A stretch of DNA of 44,723 bases from Chryseobacterium sp. CH21. GTDB lineage: Bacteria; Bacteroidota; Bacteroidia; Flavobacteriales; Weeksellaceae. A program made the position numbers and the translations under genes. A model generated the notes under the pieces. That model was given only the letters and a program-made list of their open reading frames with translations. It made no database searches and had not been told where the DNA came from. Positions 32,503-43,917 of the stretch are shown piece after piece. Every line of letters starts with the position of its first letter. Position 1 is the first letter of the stretch. The stretch spans positions 1 to 44,723 of the forward strand of contig NZ_QICI01000039.1 in the NCBI RefSeq assembly GCF_004119445.1, read 5' to 3'.

Positions 32503-33809
32503 TTAAATTCTTTCGATGTCAGCACCAATTGCTTTTAGCCTTCCATCAATATTTTCATATCCTCTGTCGATCTGCTCGATATTGTGGATAATAGATTTTC
32601 CTTCTGCGGATAGTGCAGCAATAAGAAGAGCATTTCCGGCTCTGATATCCGGGGAAACCATTGTTGTTCCTCTTAACGGAGCTTCCTGATTCAATCCGAT
32701 TACCGTAGCTCTGTGCGGATCACATAAAATGATCTGAGCTCCCATGTCGATTAATTTATCCACAAAGAATAATCTGGATTCAAACATTTTCTGATGAACA
32801 AGGATACTTCCTTTCGCCTGAGTGGCTACTACTAAAATAATAGATAATAAATCAGGTGTAAATCCTGGCCATGGCGCATCCGAAATCGTAAGGATAGAAC
32901 CATCAATAAATTTCTGAATTTTATAATGTTCCTGAGCCGGGATGTAAATGTCATCACCGCTTTGTTCAAGCTGAATTCCTAATTTTCTGAATGTATTTGG
33001 GATCACACCAAGTTGGTTCCAGTTTACATTTTTGATCGTGATTTCAGATTTTGTCATGGCTGCAAGACCAATCCATGATCCGATTTCCACCATATCCGGA
33101 AGCATAGTGTGCTCCGTTCCTCTAAGATATTCTACTCCTTCAATCGTAAGTAGGTTAGATCCGATACCTGAGATATTAGCTCCCATTCTGTTCAGCATTT
33201 TGCATAATTGCTGAAGATAAGGCTCGCAGGCTGCGTTGTAGATTCTTGTTTTTCCTTTTGCTAAAGCTGCTGCCATTACAATATTAGCAGTACCTGTTAC
33301 AGAAGCTTCTTCCAATAAAATGAATTTTCCTCTAAGCTCTTTAGCTTTTAAAGAATAGAAATATTCCTCTTCATCATAATTGAATTCAGCACCTAATTCA
33401 ACAAGTCCTTGGAAATGGGTGTCTAATCTTCTTCTTCCGATTTTGTCACCTCCCGGAGTTGGCATATAAGCTTCTCCATAACGGGCAAGCATTGGTCCCA
33501 TTAACATGATGGATCCACGTAATTTTGCTCCGTCTTTTTTGAACTCGTTAGATTTAATATAATCAAAATTAACCTGATCAGCCTTGAAAGTATAATCTCC
33601 CTGTCCGTTTTTAGTAACTTTTACACCAAAATCCCCAAGAATTTCAATCAATCTGTTCACATCATGGATATCCGGAATATTTTTATTCTTACTTCTTCGT
33701 CCGTCAGAAGAACAGCACATAAAATTTGTAGAGCTTCATTTTTAGCTCCTTGTGGAGTGATTTCACCATGCAGTCTTTTTCCTCCTCTTATTTGAAATGT
33801 TCCACTCAT
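32503..33809 (-). CDS. murA: UDP-N-acetylglucosamine 1-carboxyvinyltransferase, apparent frameshift
   Basis: MurA adds enolpyruvate to UDP-GlcNAc, the first committed step of peptidoglycan synthesis. The true start is the ATG at 33809: [20 protein letters not shown], then [21 protein letters not shown], with the expected K-N pair at the active-site base region. The frame breaks at a short T-run (33680-33684, 5 bases on the plus strand); one more base joins [20 protein letters not shown] and gives 435 residues, the normal length. The downstream part keeps all later motifs, including [14 protein letters not shown] and the C-terminal [13 protein letters not shown]. Its ATG overlaps the stop of the DUF4290 gene (TAATG), suggesting coupled translation. 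The gene is essential, so an assembly error is likely. Confidence 0.93.
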
Positions 33810-34480
33810 TATTTTCTGTTTTTATGATTGTTGTTGTGCCTTCTCTTATTAGGCTGGTTATTATTGTTTTTATTATTGTTGTTGTTCCTGTTGTTGTTAT
33901 TGTTGTTATTTCGGTTGTTATTATTGCTGGTGTAGTAGATTTTGCTTTTCTCAAGAGAATCTATTCCCGTAAGATCCAACCTGTTTTCAGACAGTTCTTT
34001 CAGGTGGCGGAAAATTACATCATCCGTCACATGTTCTTTATTATAGACATTGTAAGATTTCTTCATATTGTTGGCAATCACTTCGATAAGGGCTTCTTTT
34101 TCGTCACCCATTTCCAGTTCTATTGCTTTTTCTATCAATTGAAGAATACTTTTTCCGTAAAACTTAAAGTCACCCTGAAGTTTTGGATATTCCATTCTTT
34201 TAGGTTTTTCTGCTAACTGTTCCATGGTTGGAAACGGATAAGGAGAGTCTACATCCAGATCATGATTAGCAAGAATATAAAGGTGGTCCCAAAGTTTATG
34301 TTTATAATTTTCCTCGTCGCGAAGTTGTGGGTTTCTCTGACCCATAAAATCGATGATTGCCATAGCCATTTCGTTCCTTTCCTCTTTGGTAGGAAGTTCT
34401 TTGCAGCGCTCAACCAACTGTTGTATAATTCTGCCATATTCCGGCATATGAAGCTGAATTTTTTGGGTATTGTATTCCAT
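33809..34480 (-). CDS. DUF4290 family protein with Asn-rich low-complexity tail
   Basis: 223 residues from the ATG at 34480 ([16 protein letters not shown], the usual family start); an ATG nine bases earlier falls inside the -7 box and is unlikely. The N-terminal 180 residues are helical and highly charged ([20 protein letters not shown], then [20 protein letters not shown]), as in DUF4290 proteins of Bacteroidota, whose function is unknown. The last 38 residues are almost only Asn with Arg/Lys, encoded by AAT/AAC repeats (plus strand 33813-33933), and are probably disordered and possibly RNA-binding. It overlaps the murA ATG by TAATG; DUF4290-murA adjacency suggests a role tied to growth or envelope synthesis. 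Confidence 0.88.
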   Translation of the reverse strand: MEYNTQKIQLHMPEYGRIIQQLVERCKELPTKEERNEMAMAIIDFMGQRNPQLRDEENYKHKLWDHLYILANHDLDVDSPYPFPTMEQLAEKPKRMEYPKLQGDFKFYGKSILQLIEKAIELEMGDEKEALIEVIANNMKKSYNVYNKEHVTDDVIFRHLKELSENRLDLTGIDSLEKSKIYYTSNNNNRNNNNNNNRNNNNNKNNNNQPNKRRHNNNHKNRK

Positions 34481-34486
34481 AGTATG

Positions 34487-34494
34487 CAAATATA
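34487..34494 (-). promoter_or_regulatory. -7 box of the DUF4290-murA unit
   Basis: TATATTTG on the minus strand matches TAnnTTTG exactly and ends only 6 bases before the ATG at 34480, which predicts a leaderless or nearly leaderless mRNA. Confidence 0.45.
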
Positions 34495-34667
34495 TGGATT
34501 AAAAGAAAAATTGTCTCGGGAATCTGAAAAATTTATGATTTTTTAATGAAAAACCTTAATGCCTTTCTTTTATATTTATTGTGAAAAATTAAAATATTTC
34601 CCATTCATTTGAATTTGTTTTCAATAAAATTGTATATTGTTTGATAGAATGATAATTAATTATTACG

Positions 34668-36107
34668 ATGAAAAAAACAAACTTTTTCCTTTCACTGCTG
34701 GCTTTAGCATTAGTAAGCTCATGTCGTACAAGTGATGAATTAATCACAGAACCCTCCAAGCAGGAAGAGGTTCATAACAAAACAGTCAATGTAACCCATC
34801 ATGACGGGAGACCTTTCAGTACCGGAAACGGATCCGGATCTCTGCAGGGTAAATTTGTCGCAGGTCCTGGTGGTGGAGTTCTCATGCAGGGTTTTTATTG
34901 GGATGTTCCGGAAGGAGGCAACTGGTGGAATACGGTTAAGGATAAATTAACAGCATGGTCCAATGCCGGAATTGGCGCCGTATGGTTACCACCAGCTTCA
35001 AAAGCACAAAACGGAGCCTATTCTATGGGCTATGATCCTACAGATTATTATGATTTCGGTAATTTTAACCAGAATGGAAGTGTAGAAACCCGTTTCGGAT
35101 CCAGATCTGAACTGGAAGCATTGATTACCAAAGCGCATGCTGAGAATATACAGGTATACGCTGATATTGTAATTAATCATAATAGTGGCGGCCAATCTGA
35201 AGCCAATCCATTTACAGGAACCAATACCTGGACTAATTTTTCAGGAGTGGCATCAGGGAAATTTCCGAGAAGTTATAATGATTTTTATAAAAATTCCTAC
35301 GGAAATAATGATGAAGGAGCCTTTGGCGGTTTTCCGGATTTGTGCCATGCCAACCCTTATGTACAGGACTGGCTTTGGGGAAGAGACGATTCTGTTGGAA
35401 AATATTATAAAAATGTGATGAAATTTGATGGCTGGAGGTTTGATTACGTTAAAGGTTTCGGCCCATGGGTTGTTAATGCATGGAATTCCAATGTGGGAGG
35501 ATTTTCTGTGGGAGAATTATGGGATTCCAATGTCAATACGCTGGAGTGGTGGGCAAACAATGCCAACAGCTCTGTATTTGATTTTGCCGCTTATTATAAA
35601 ATGGATGAAGCTTTTGATAACGGAAACTTAAACGCTTTGAATGATGATATGATGTGGAAAAGAAATCCGTACAAAGCAGTAACCTTTGTGGCCAATCATG
35701 ACACAGATGTTATTTACAACAAAATGCCTGCATATGCCTATATCTTAACCCATGAAGGATATCCAACCATTTTCTACAGAGATTATGAAGAATGGCTGAA
35801 TAAAGAAAGACTGAATAATCTGATCTGGATTCATAATAATAAAGCTACCGGAACAACTTCTATTCTATATACCGATAACGATGAATATATCGCAAGACGT
35901 AACGGTTATAATGGAAATCCAGGACTTGTTGTATACATCAATACGTCCTCAAATTGGCAGGAAAGATGGATAGAAACCAATTGGAGCAGTCAGCAGATCA
36001 AAGATTTCACAGGAAATTCGACTTGGTATCCGACAACCCAGGGAGATAAATGGGTGAAAATCCAATGCCCGCCAAATTCTTATTCTGTATGGTCGCTTAA
36101 TTTATAA
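34668..36107 (+). CDS. alpha-amylase (GH13) lipoprotein
   Basis: 479 residues. The lipobox ALVSSC puts the lipid-modified Cys at residue 19, and the acidic SDEL just after it resembles the Bacteroidota signal for export to the cell surface. The (beta/alpha)8 barrel of GH13 begins at VLMQGFYWDVPEGGNW. The four conserved regions are present: DIVINH (170-171), GWRFDYVKG with nucleophile D259, GELWD with acid/base E283, and VANHD with D345. A short C-terminal beta domain closes the protein. It hydrolyses internal alpha-1,4-glucosidic bonds of starch-like glucans, probably at the surface. No susCD pair is nearby, so it is not in a full PUL. A TTTG and a degenerate -7 box (34614-34643) lie upstream. 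Confidence 0.95.
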   Translation: MKKTNFFLSLLALALVSSCRTSDELITEPSKQEEVHNKTVNVTHHDGRPFSTGNGSGSLQGKFVAGPGGGVLMQGFYWDVPEGGNWWNTVKDKLTAWSNAGIGAVWLPPASKAQNGAYSMGYDPTDYYDFGNFNQNGSVETRFGSRSELEALITKAHAENIQVYADIVINHNSGGQSEANPFTGTNTWTNFSGVASGKFPRSYNDFYKNSYGNNDEGAFGGFPDLCHANPYVQDWLWGRDDSVGKYYKNVMKFDGWRFDYVKGFGPWVVNAWNSNVGGFSVGELWDSNVNTLEWWANNANSSVFDFAAYYKMDEAFDNGNLNALNDDMMWKRNPYKAVTFVANHDTDVIYNKMPAYAYILTHEGYPTIFYRDYEEWLNKERLNNLIWIHNNKATGTTSILYTDNDEYIARRNGYNGNPGLVVYINTSSNWQERWIETNWSSQQIKDFTGNSTWYPTTQGDKWVKIQCPPNSYSVWSLNL

Positions 36108-36122
36108 GTAATGAGTAATAAT

Positions 36123-36210
36123 TGATAAATGATAAATGATAAATGATAAATGATTAAGCGGTAAGAGACTTTTCTTCAGTTTAATTTTCATTAAACATTA
36201 AACATTAAAC
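36123..36210. repeat. heptamer tandem repeats TGATAAA and CATTAAA
   Basis: TGATAAA is repeated four times head to tail (36123-36150) and, after 38 bases, CATTAAA three times (36189-36209). Both have a 7-base period. They lie in the gap after the amylase gene, before a GTCATTC-type hairpin. Confidence 0.75.
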
Positions 36211-36230
36211 AAAAACAACTATACGTCTTA

Positions 36231-36302
36231 TTTGTCATTCCGTAGGAATCTCTACACTACATTATTTATAATACATCTTGTAGCAAACTCCTACGGAATG
36301 AT
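36231..36302. repeat. GTCATTCCGTAGGA hairpin repeat
   Basis: CATTCCGTAGGA (36236-36247) faces TCCTACGGAATG (36289-36300), a perfect 12-bp inverted repeat, with a second inner pair CTACA/TGTAG. It is related in style to the element at 21344-21470 and could also act as a transcription stop between convergent genes. Confidence 0.55.
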
Positions 36303-36338
36303 ATTTTATATAGGTTGAATGAAATTGTGTAAGAATAA

Positions 36339-36749
36339 TTACACCTGAATAAACTTTTTCTTCTGATGCTGATCCGGTAAATAACATTTCTGATTGGCCA
36401 GTTTCATCCTGTTTCTGGAAATCATATCATAAACCTTGTCACTGAGAAATGCAGGCAGAATTTTTCCAACAGAAGAAAGTTTATAAACTCCTCCCAATAA
36501 ATTAGCGATTTCCAATACGGCTCTTGATTTGATCTGGTAGTATCGTCCAGGTTTCCACAGATACATGGTATTGAAAACATTTGTTTCCAGACCTCTTTGA
36601 GATAAAAATTGCTGTCCAAAGTCAGACTGAAGAGAAGCAAACATGAATTGGTCTTTCTTATCCCGCTCCAAAATCCATTGCACCCAGAAATTACAGACTC
36701 CGCAATCTCCGTCAAAAAAAACAATATGTTTATTTTCCCAGCTTTCCAT
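36339..36749 (-). CDS. DCC family thiol-disulfide oxidoreductase-like protein
   Basis: 136 residues. The N-terminal motif IVFFDGDCGVCNFWV contains the eponymous DxxCxxC (D13, C16, C19), and the following FASLQSDFGQQF, YLWKPGRYYQIKSRAVLEI and LGGVYKL segments complete the DUF393 family pattern. The fold is thioredoxin-like; members are predicted to act on thiols, but few have been studied. The end is Lys-rich. It is 4 bases after the haem-binding protein gene and clearly co-transcribed with it. Confidence 0.9.
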   Translation of the reverse strand: MESWENKHIVFFDGDCGVCNFWVQWILERDKKDQFMFASLQSDFGQQFLSQRGLETNVFNTMYLWKPGRYYQIKSRAVLEIANLLGGVYKLSSVGKILPAFLSDKVYDMISRNRMKLANQKCYLPDQHQKKKFIQV

Positions 36750-36753
36750 GACT

Positions 36754-37221
36754 TTACTTATTAAACATGATTCCTCTTTCAGTATCTTCTTTTACTTTCT
36801 TGAAATATTGAACAAGATCTGCACGCTGTTGATCCGACAGTTTGGCGTCCTGGTGTCCTAAATAATAAGACTCGAGCGGCATTTCTTTCTTCTCAATCAT
36901 TTCTATACATTCTTCCAGTTTATGAAGCTGTCTTTGAGGTTCATATACTGCAAAGGTAGAAAAATTAAGATGTTTTCTGCCTTCATTAATATGATTTTTT
37001 ACCCACCATGAAGCTGGAGAAATATTACTGTACCATGGATACTTTGTTTCATTGGAATGACAGTCATAACATGACGTTCTAAGGGTACGGGCAATTTTCT
37101 CAGGAGTGTTTTTAATCTTCAAAAAATCCATACCGGGTGTAGGTGGCGGATTTGTTTTATCAATAGGGAAAAACTGAATAATGATAAAAGCAACGAGAAT
37201 GATAACAATTATTTTTTTCAT
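36754..37221 (-). CDS. periplasmic haem-binding domain protein
   Basis: 155 residues with one N-terminal membrane anchor (residues 3-18) and a c-type haem attachment motif CYDCH (C51, C54, H55), then SNETKYPWYSNISPASWWVKNHI, the hallmark of the small haem-binding domain family of Bacteroidota. M109 in KKEMPLESYY is a candidate second axial ligand. Such proteins are presumed electron carriers or sensors in the periplasm. It pairs with the DCC protein gene downstream (4-base gap), which suggests a shared redox role. Divergent katG begins 450 bases away. Confidence 0.9.
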   Translation of the reverse strand: MKKIIVIILVAFIIIQFFPIDKTNPPPTPGMDFLKIKNTPEKIARTLRTSCYDCHSNETKYPWYSNISPASWWVKNHINEGRKHLNFSTFAVYEPQRQLHKLEECIEMIEKKEMPLESYYLGHQDAKLSDQQRADLVQYFKKVKEDTERGIMFNK

Positions 37222-37274
37222 AGCCGGTGTTTCATATTTGTATAATATAAAGGTAGTTAATTTATTTTTAGTGG

Positions 37275-37306
37275 GGGAGATGGAAGCTGGGAGATGGAAG
37301 CAGGAA
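37275..37306. repeat. purine-rich tandem repeat GGGAGATGGAAGC
   Basis: GGGAGATGGAAGC occurs twice (37275-37287 and 37289-37301) with one base between, followed by AGGAAG. A pyrimidine-rich stretch of related composition (37383-37416) lies downstream in the same 450-base gap. The block resembles the one at 21284-21312. Confidence 0.55.
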
Positions 37307-37541
37307 GTGCTTTTAGAAGTTTTTTGAATTAGTATGTTTTTTCAGAAATGATCAGTTGTTTTTCATTATACCACTAAAATTACCTCCTTCAATATCCAGC
37401 CTCCTTCCTCCTCAAATTCTTACGTTGAGTAATTCTAAATTGGCTCATATGCTGCTGTTTTTATTGAAGTTAATCTCAAAAATGACTAACTTAATACCTC
37501 AATTATGTCCTAGCTCAAAAAGCTGTTGGAAAAACTTATTT

Positions 37542-37556
37542 ATAGTTTTTAACTAT
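37542..37556. promoter_or_regulatory. OxyR-type site upstream of katG
   Basis: ATAGTTTTTAACTAT fits the OxyR half-motif ATAGnTnnnAnCTAT at every fixed position. After the required 7-base gap a weaker half follows (37564-37578: ATA at the start and A at position 10 kept). The site is centred about 60 bases before the predicted start of katG transcription, just upstream of the -33 element, where an activator would bind. Confidence 0.6.
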
Positions 37557-37578
37557 CGTTGAAATAAAAATTAATAGA

Positions 37579-37609
37579 TTGTATTTATCAGTCAAACGTT
37601 GTAGGTTTG
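37579..37609 (+). promoter_or_regulatory. katG: katG promoter
   Basis: TTG (37579-37581), 20 bases, TAGGTTTG (37602-37609): both elements of the Bacteroidota consensus at ideal spacing. Transcription should start near 37615, giving a leader of about 57 bases. Confidence 0.75.
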
Positions 37610-37665
37610 TCATGTTCTTACAACAGAGAATTTAAACTGTATTAATCAATATAAAAATAAAATAA

Positions 37666-39951
<2,286 letters not shown>

Positions 39952-39973
39952 TAAGAAGTATTTAAAATAATAA

Positions 39974-40007
39974 AAGAGGCTGTTTCAAAAAATTGAGACA
40001 GCCTCTT
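39974..40007 (+). terminator. katG terminator
   Basis: AAGAGGCTGTTTCAA pairs with TTGAGACAGCCTCTT (15 bp, one G-U) around a 4-base loop, 22 bases after the katG stop; a short T-rich stretch follows. Confidence 0.75.
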
Positions 40008-40096
40008 GATTTATATCTTTTTTTTGGAATGCACTTTTTTGATTTTATTAAAAAATAGATTATCAAAAAAGAGTTCATCCTCAAATGTATAATTGA

Positions 40097-40494
40097 TTAT
40101 TTTTTTGAATGTAAAAACCAAACATAAGTATCTTGTGGAAGTTCAAAAAATGATAAGATAATTTTATAAAATTATTAAACTTAATTAAATAACCATTGTT
40201 TAATGCCCCGTCACCTATTATAATTACTTCTTCATCTATTAAAACTGGATGTTTTTTTAAGATTAGGTTAAAAAAATTATCAATTTGTTTATCCTTATTT
40301 TCTATTATGTTTTTAAGATCTAATGAGAGTACATTATCTTTTTTTTTCCAGTTAATACCACTATATCCGAAAGGATAGTAACATTCCATTTCATCTATAT
40401 AATTACTGGTATCTTCTTTTATAGTAATCGTTTTATTTTCAAATTCTTTATTGAAAATAGTTATTATTTCTAAATCAAATTCTGTATTTTCCAT
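40097..40494 (-). CDS. probable immunity protein for the RHS toxin, apparent frameshift
   Basis: The uncorrected frame runs 40494-40081 (137 residues). A T-run (plus-strand A-run 40145-40150, 6 bases) one base longer would change the C-terminus from NFHKILMFGF to SYHFFELPQDTYVWFLHSKK, ending at 40097 with 132 residues. The corrected ending is more protein-like (an aromatic-rich strand), so I prefer it. The protein is acidic, soluble, unusually AT-rich, and of no family I can name. It starts 4 bases after the toxin stop, the classic position of an immunity gene, and should bind and neutralise the toxin domain in the cytoplasm. Confidence 0.65.
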
Positions 40495-40498
40495 ATTC

Positions 40499-43400
40499 TT
40501 ATCTCGAAAATCTTTTAATTATATTATTTATTGTTTTTTCTGTAGCATCAAATGTAAAGTGTGGTCCTTTTTCTTTACCAAACCATACATTTATATGTGC
40601 TCCATGACGATCGTCAATTTCAACTCTAAATCCGGTTTTTCCATCAGCAGTACTCATCCCAACAGGTTTCCCTTTTGATGTTCCAAATTTTCCTAATACA
40701 ACTTTTTCTGCTTTAAATCCTCTATTTTCCAACCATTGAAAAGCTTCCTTACGTGCCATATGATAATCTATAATATCATCCCCTACTTTTTTTAGCTTAT
40801 TAACTGCAGAAATATTTCCTTTTTTTAATTGGAGAGCAATTGCCGCTAACTGTACAACTTCAACAGTTTCTTGAGTATCTTCATCCTGATAACTTAGCCA
40901 TGTATCTAGCGTAACCCAACCAGCAGAGGCAAGAAGATTACTTCCCCCAGTTCCAAAAGTTCCCATAGCAAAAGCTAGATTTCTCTCAAATTTTTCAGTG
41001 GCAAGTGCTGCTTTACTTCCTCTGATAGCTGCTGCTAATCTATCTTGTGATGCATGATACGCATATAAATTCTGAATTCCCATATAGGAAAGGGTTGGGT
41101 TTCCTCGGGTTCCGGTGAGTACAATATTGTCTATTTCAATTGGATTTAATGGAGATAATCCTCTTGTTGGTGGATCTTCACCTATCATTCCTGTCGGATC
41201 ATTGAAGTTAATAGGGTTTCCATATACATACGAGTAAGGATTATATGCAAATTGCAATTCACTTAAAGGGTCTATTGTTCCCCATCTTCCAACATCAGGC
41301 ATGTAAAACCTTGCTCCATAATCATACATTCCTGTTTCTTCCTCTAATTCTTTTCCATTATACTTATCATTATAAGGAATGTTGAATTCTTTTAAATTAT
41401 TATAATCATTATATCCCTGGTGAGCTAACCCGAATGGATAATAATTATTTTCTTTTAAATAGAACCAACCTCCTCCATCAGCAACACCGTAGGAAAATCT
41501 TATATTTCCTAAATGATCTTTATGATCATAGATGTATTGAGTTTGTTGTAGGTCATAAGTTCCTTCTGTTGTTGGAATTAATTTCAAAACACCATTTTCG
41601 TATTGAAAGCCGTCCAGATATTCTGTGGTTTTATTTCCAAAAGTCTTTTTTAGCTTTGTACCATCTGCTCGATAAAGATAAGAAGTATTTCCTTGGGCAG
41701 CCAAAATCTGTTTAGGTAAATTCAAATAGTTGTATGTTATAGATGAAATTCCTTTATCTTTTTGGCTTGTCATATTGCCGTTTAAGTCATAATCGATAGT
41801 ATTACTTCCAATTGGATATCCTGAAGGGTTATTCCTGTTATCTGTAATTTTCGTTAGCTTATTTGACATATTGGGAATCTCGTAGTCGTAAACAAGTTCG
41901 TCAATATGCATGGCTGTTGAAGATCCTGGAGGGGGTGATTGAAATCTGTTTAAAGTTTTAATATTCCCATTAAGGTCATAGCTTACCTCTTCATCGTAAA
42001 AATGGTTTTGTGCATTTGAAGCTAAGTAAGGAGTTAAATAGGTCCCTTTTGTAAGCCTGCTCAAGTTATCATAGCTATAGGCATATCTTCTATGTATTTT
42101 GTCACTTACTGTTTTCCAATCGATTTCTGATATGCTGCCATTGTATTTTGCGATTCCATACTGAGTATCTTGTGGATTCTGATACTTTAATCTCATTGCA
42201 AAAAATCATCTCCCAAATTATCAGGATCATTAATGTCGGTCAACCAGCCTCTGATATTATATTTATAATCAATAGACTGTAAAGGCTCATAGTTGTCTGT
42301 ATCTTGTCGTCCTGTTTTTTTGTTGACCAATTGTCCTAATTCATTATAATTCTGTATTGCTAATGGCTCTTCAATATAGTTATTGACTTTATGCTTGTGC
42401 GAAATCAATCTGTTCTGGTGGTCATATTCAAAAGTTTCTTTTACTTTAACCTCCGGGTCATTTGCTGTTCTTTTGTGATAAACGTATGATTCTTTAACAA
42501 TACCTGCAAAATCCAATAATGATTCCCCTCTGGTAGTTCCTCCTAAGTGATTTATTGAATGAGACCCTATAATTCTTCCTTTCGAATCATACCAAGTATA
42601 GCTTTTTGTCCAGTTGTCATCATCTATGTTTTTTGTGTAAGAGGCAACTGCCATAGATTTAGTATTTACAGAAGCGTTTTGTATACCGGCGATCACATTT
42701 TGGCCTAAAATATTTGCAGGTATCATAGGAGATCCTATTGGATAAGTGTCATAATAATTTACACTTAGGATAGTCATACTTCCTGTAGGGAATGCACTTT
42801 TTGTATAATATATATCCAGCCCGTTTTGAGAAAATGGAGTAGTACTTCTGATTTCGTTATTTTCAGGATTTGCTGTCATATTATTTACAGCTGTTTGCAT
42901 GGCAGCTCTTGTTGCTGTATTGGCAAAAAAACCTGTATACACGATTCTCCCTAGCAAATCATATTTGGTGAATATCCAGCCTTTTTTTGTAAAATTATTA
43001 GTTGTACTTCCCAATAAGGTATCCTGAGCTAATACAATTCTATCTTGTTTATCATACACCATGTATTCCCAGCCCTTTCCTGGGACCTTTTTTTCCACAA
43101 GCCTGTTTCGGTTATCATATTTATACTGGTAGCATGTGTTATCCAGTATGTCTTTATTAATCTGAGTAGAAACTGAGGCTAATGGAGTAATAACAAAGGC
43201 AAGTTGGTTGTAATCATTATAAACGTAATAGGTATCTACATTCTGTGAAGTACTCAGTGTCTTTCGTGCTAATATGATTTGCCCTTCTTGATTTTTAAAC
43301 TCAATTATTTCATTTCCATCTTCGTCTGTTGTAGAGTTTTTATAAAGTTGTTTAGCCTCGTAAAAACCAGATAAACTGATGCTCGCTTGAAATGTTGTAT

Positions 43401-43908
43401 AATTAAAAGTAGCAGTGTATTTTTTTACTTCATTATTTTTATTAAGACTGTACATTTTGGCAGCAGGTTTATACATCCAATCATTGCCCACTGGTGTAAT
43501 ACCAGCTACTCTGTTTAAGGGAGAAATATCAAATATCTTTTCTTCGTAAATCTTTTCGGCTCCATAGACAGAATTAACATTGTTAAGAGGTGCTTCATAA
43601 TAACCTCCATTCTTAGTTTCTATTTGAGGTATAGGTAAATAATTTTTAGCCTGTCTCCCATATGTATCATATTCAAAATGGGTTATAATATCATTTCCTA
43701 ATGGTGAAGCTTTTGTCATGACAGTTTGTTTGGCTCGTCCTAAACCATCAAGGTATTTAACAATATTTATTTGTTTAGCATTAGAACTTGAGACCTCTAC
43801 CGGCTCCAGATAAGTTTTCTCCTGAACATAGTTTTCAGTATTCGTAACTTGTGAATGGCAGAAAACTATAAACAAAAAAGATATTATATATATTATTTTT
43901 TTTCTCAC
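40499..43908 (-). CDS. DUF6443/RHS-repeat polymorphic toxin, apparent frameshift
   Basis: Two frames (43908-42193, 571 residues; 42196-40499, 565 residues) form one 1136-residue protein if the T-run at plus-strand 42200-42205 is one longer: GDDFFAMRLKYQNP. A signal peptide (MRKKIIYIISFLFIVFCHSQ) and a DUF6443 N-terminal domain (VKYLDGLGRAKQTVMTKASP) are followed by YD/RHS repeats (NIRGWLTDINDP, YDNLSRLTKG, YDLNGNMTSQKDKG) and the RHS core (DHLGNIRFSYG, then YNGKELEEETGMYDYGARFY, then GRWGTIDPLSE, ending near DPTGM). The variable C-terminal domain of about 230 residues ends with RVEIDDRHGAHINVWFGKEK and GPHFTFD, with His/Asp/Glu typical of a nuclease toxin; I cannot assign its family. The shell encloses and delivers the toxin; the immunity gene follows 4 bases later. 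Confidence 0.85.
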
Positions 43909-43917
43909 GATAATTAG

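Noticed and set aside
33763..33954. Thr/Ile-rich 63-codon frame
   Set aside because: It comes from the trinucleotide repeat that encodes the Asn-rich tail of the DUF4290 protein, read in another frame.
36123..36210. Possible CRISPR array
   Set aside because: The 7-base units have no spacers and no cas genes are present; a simple tandem repeat.
37356..37562. Open frame of 68 codons in the katG upstream gap
   Set aside because: Low-complexity, pyrimidine-rich composition, overlaps the OxyR-type box, and there is no family resemblance; treated as non-coding.
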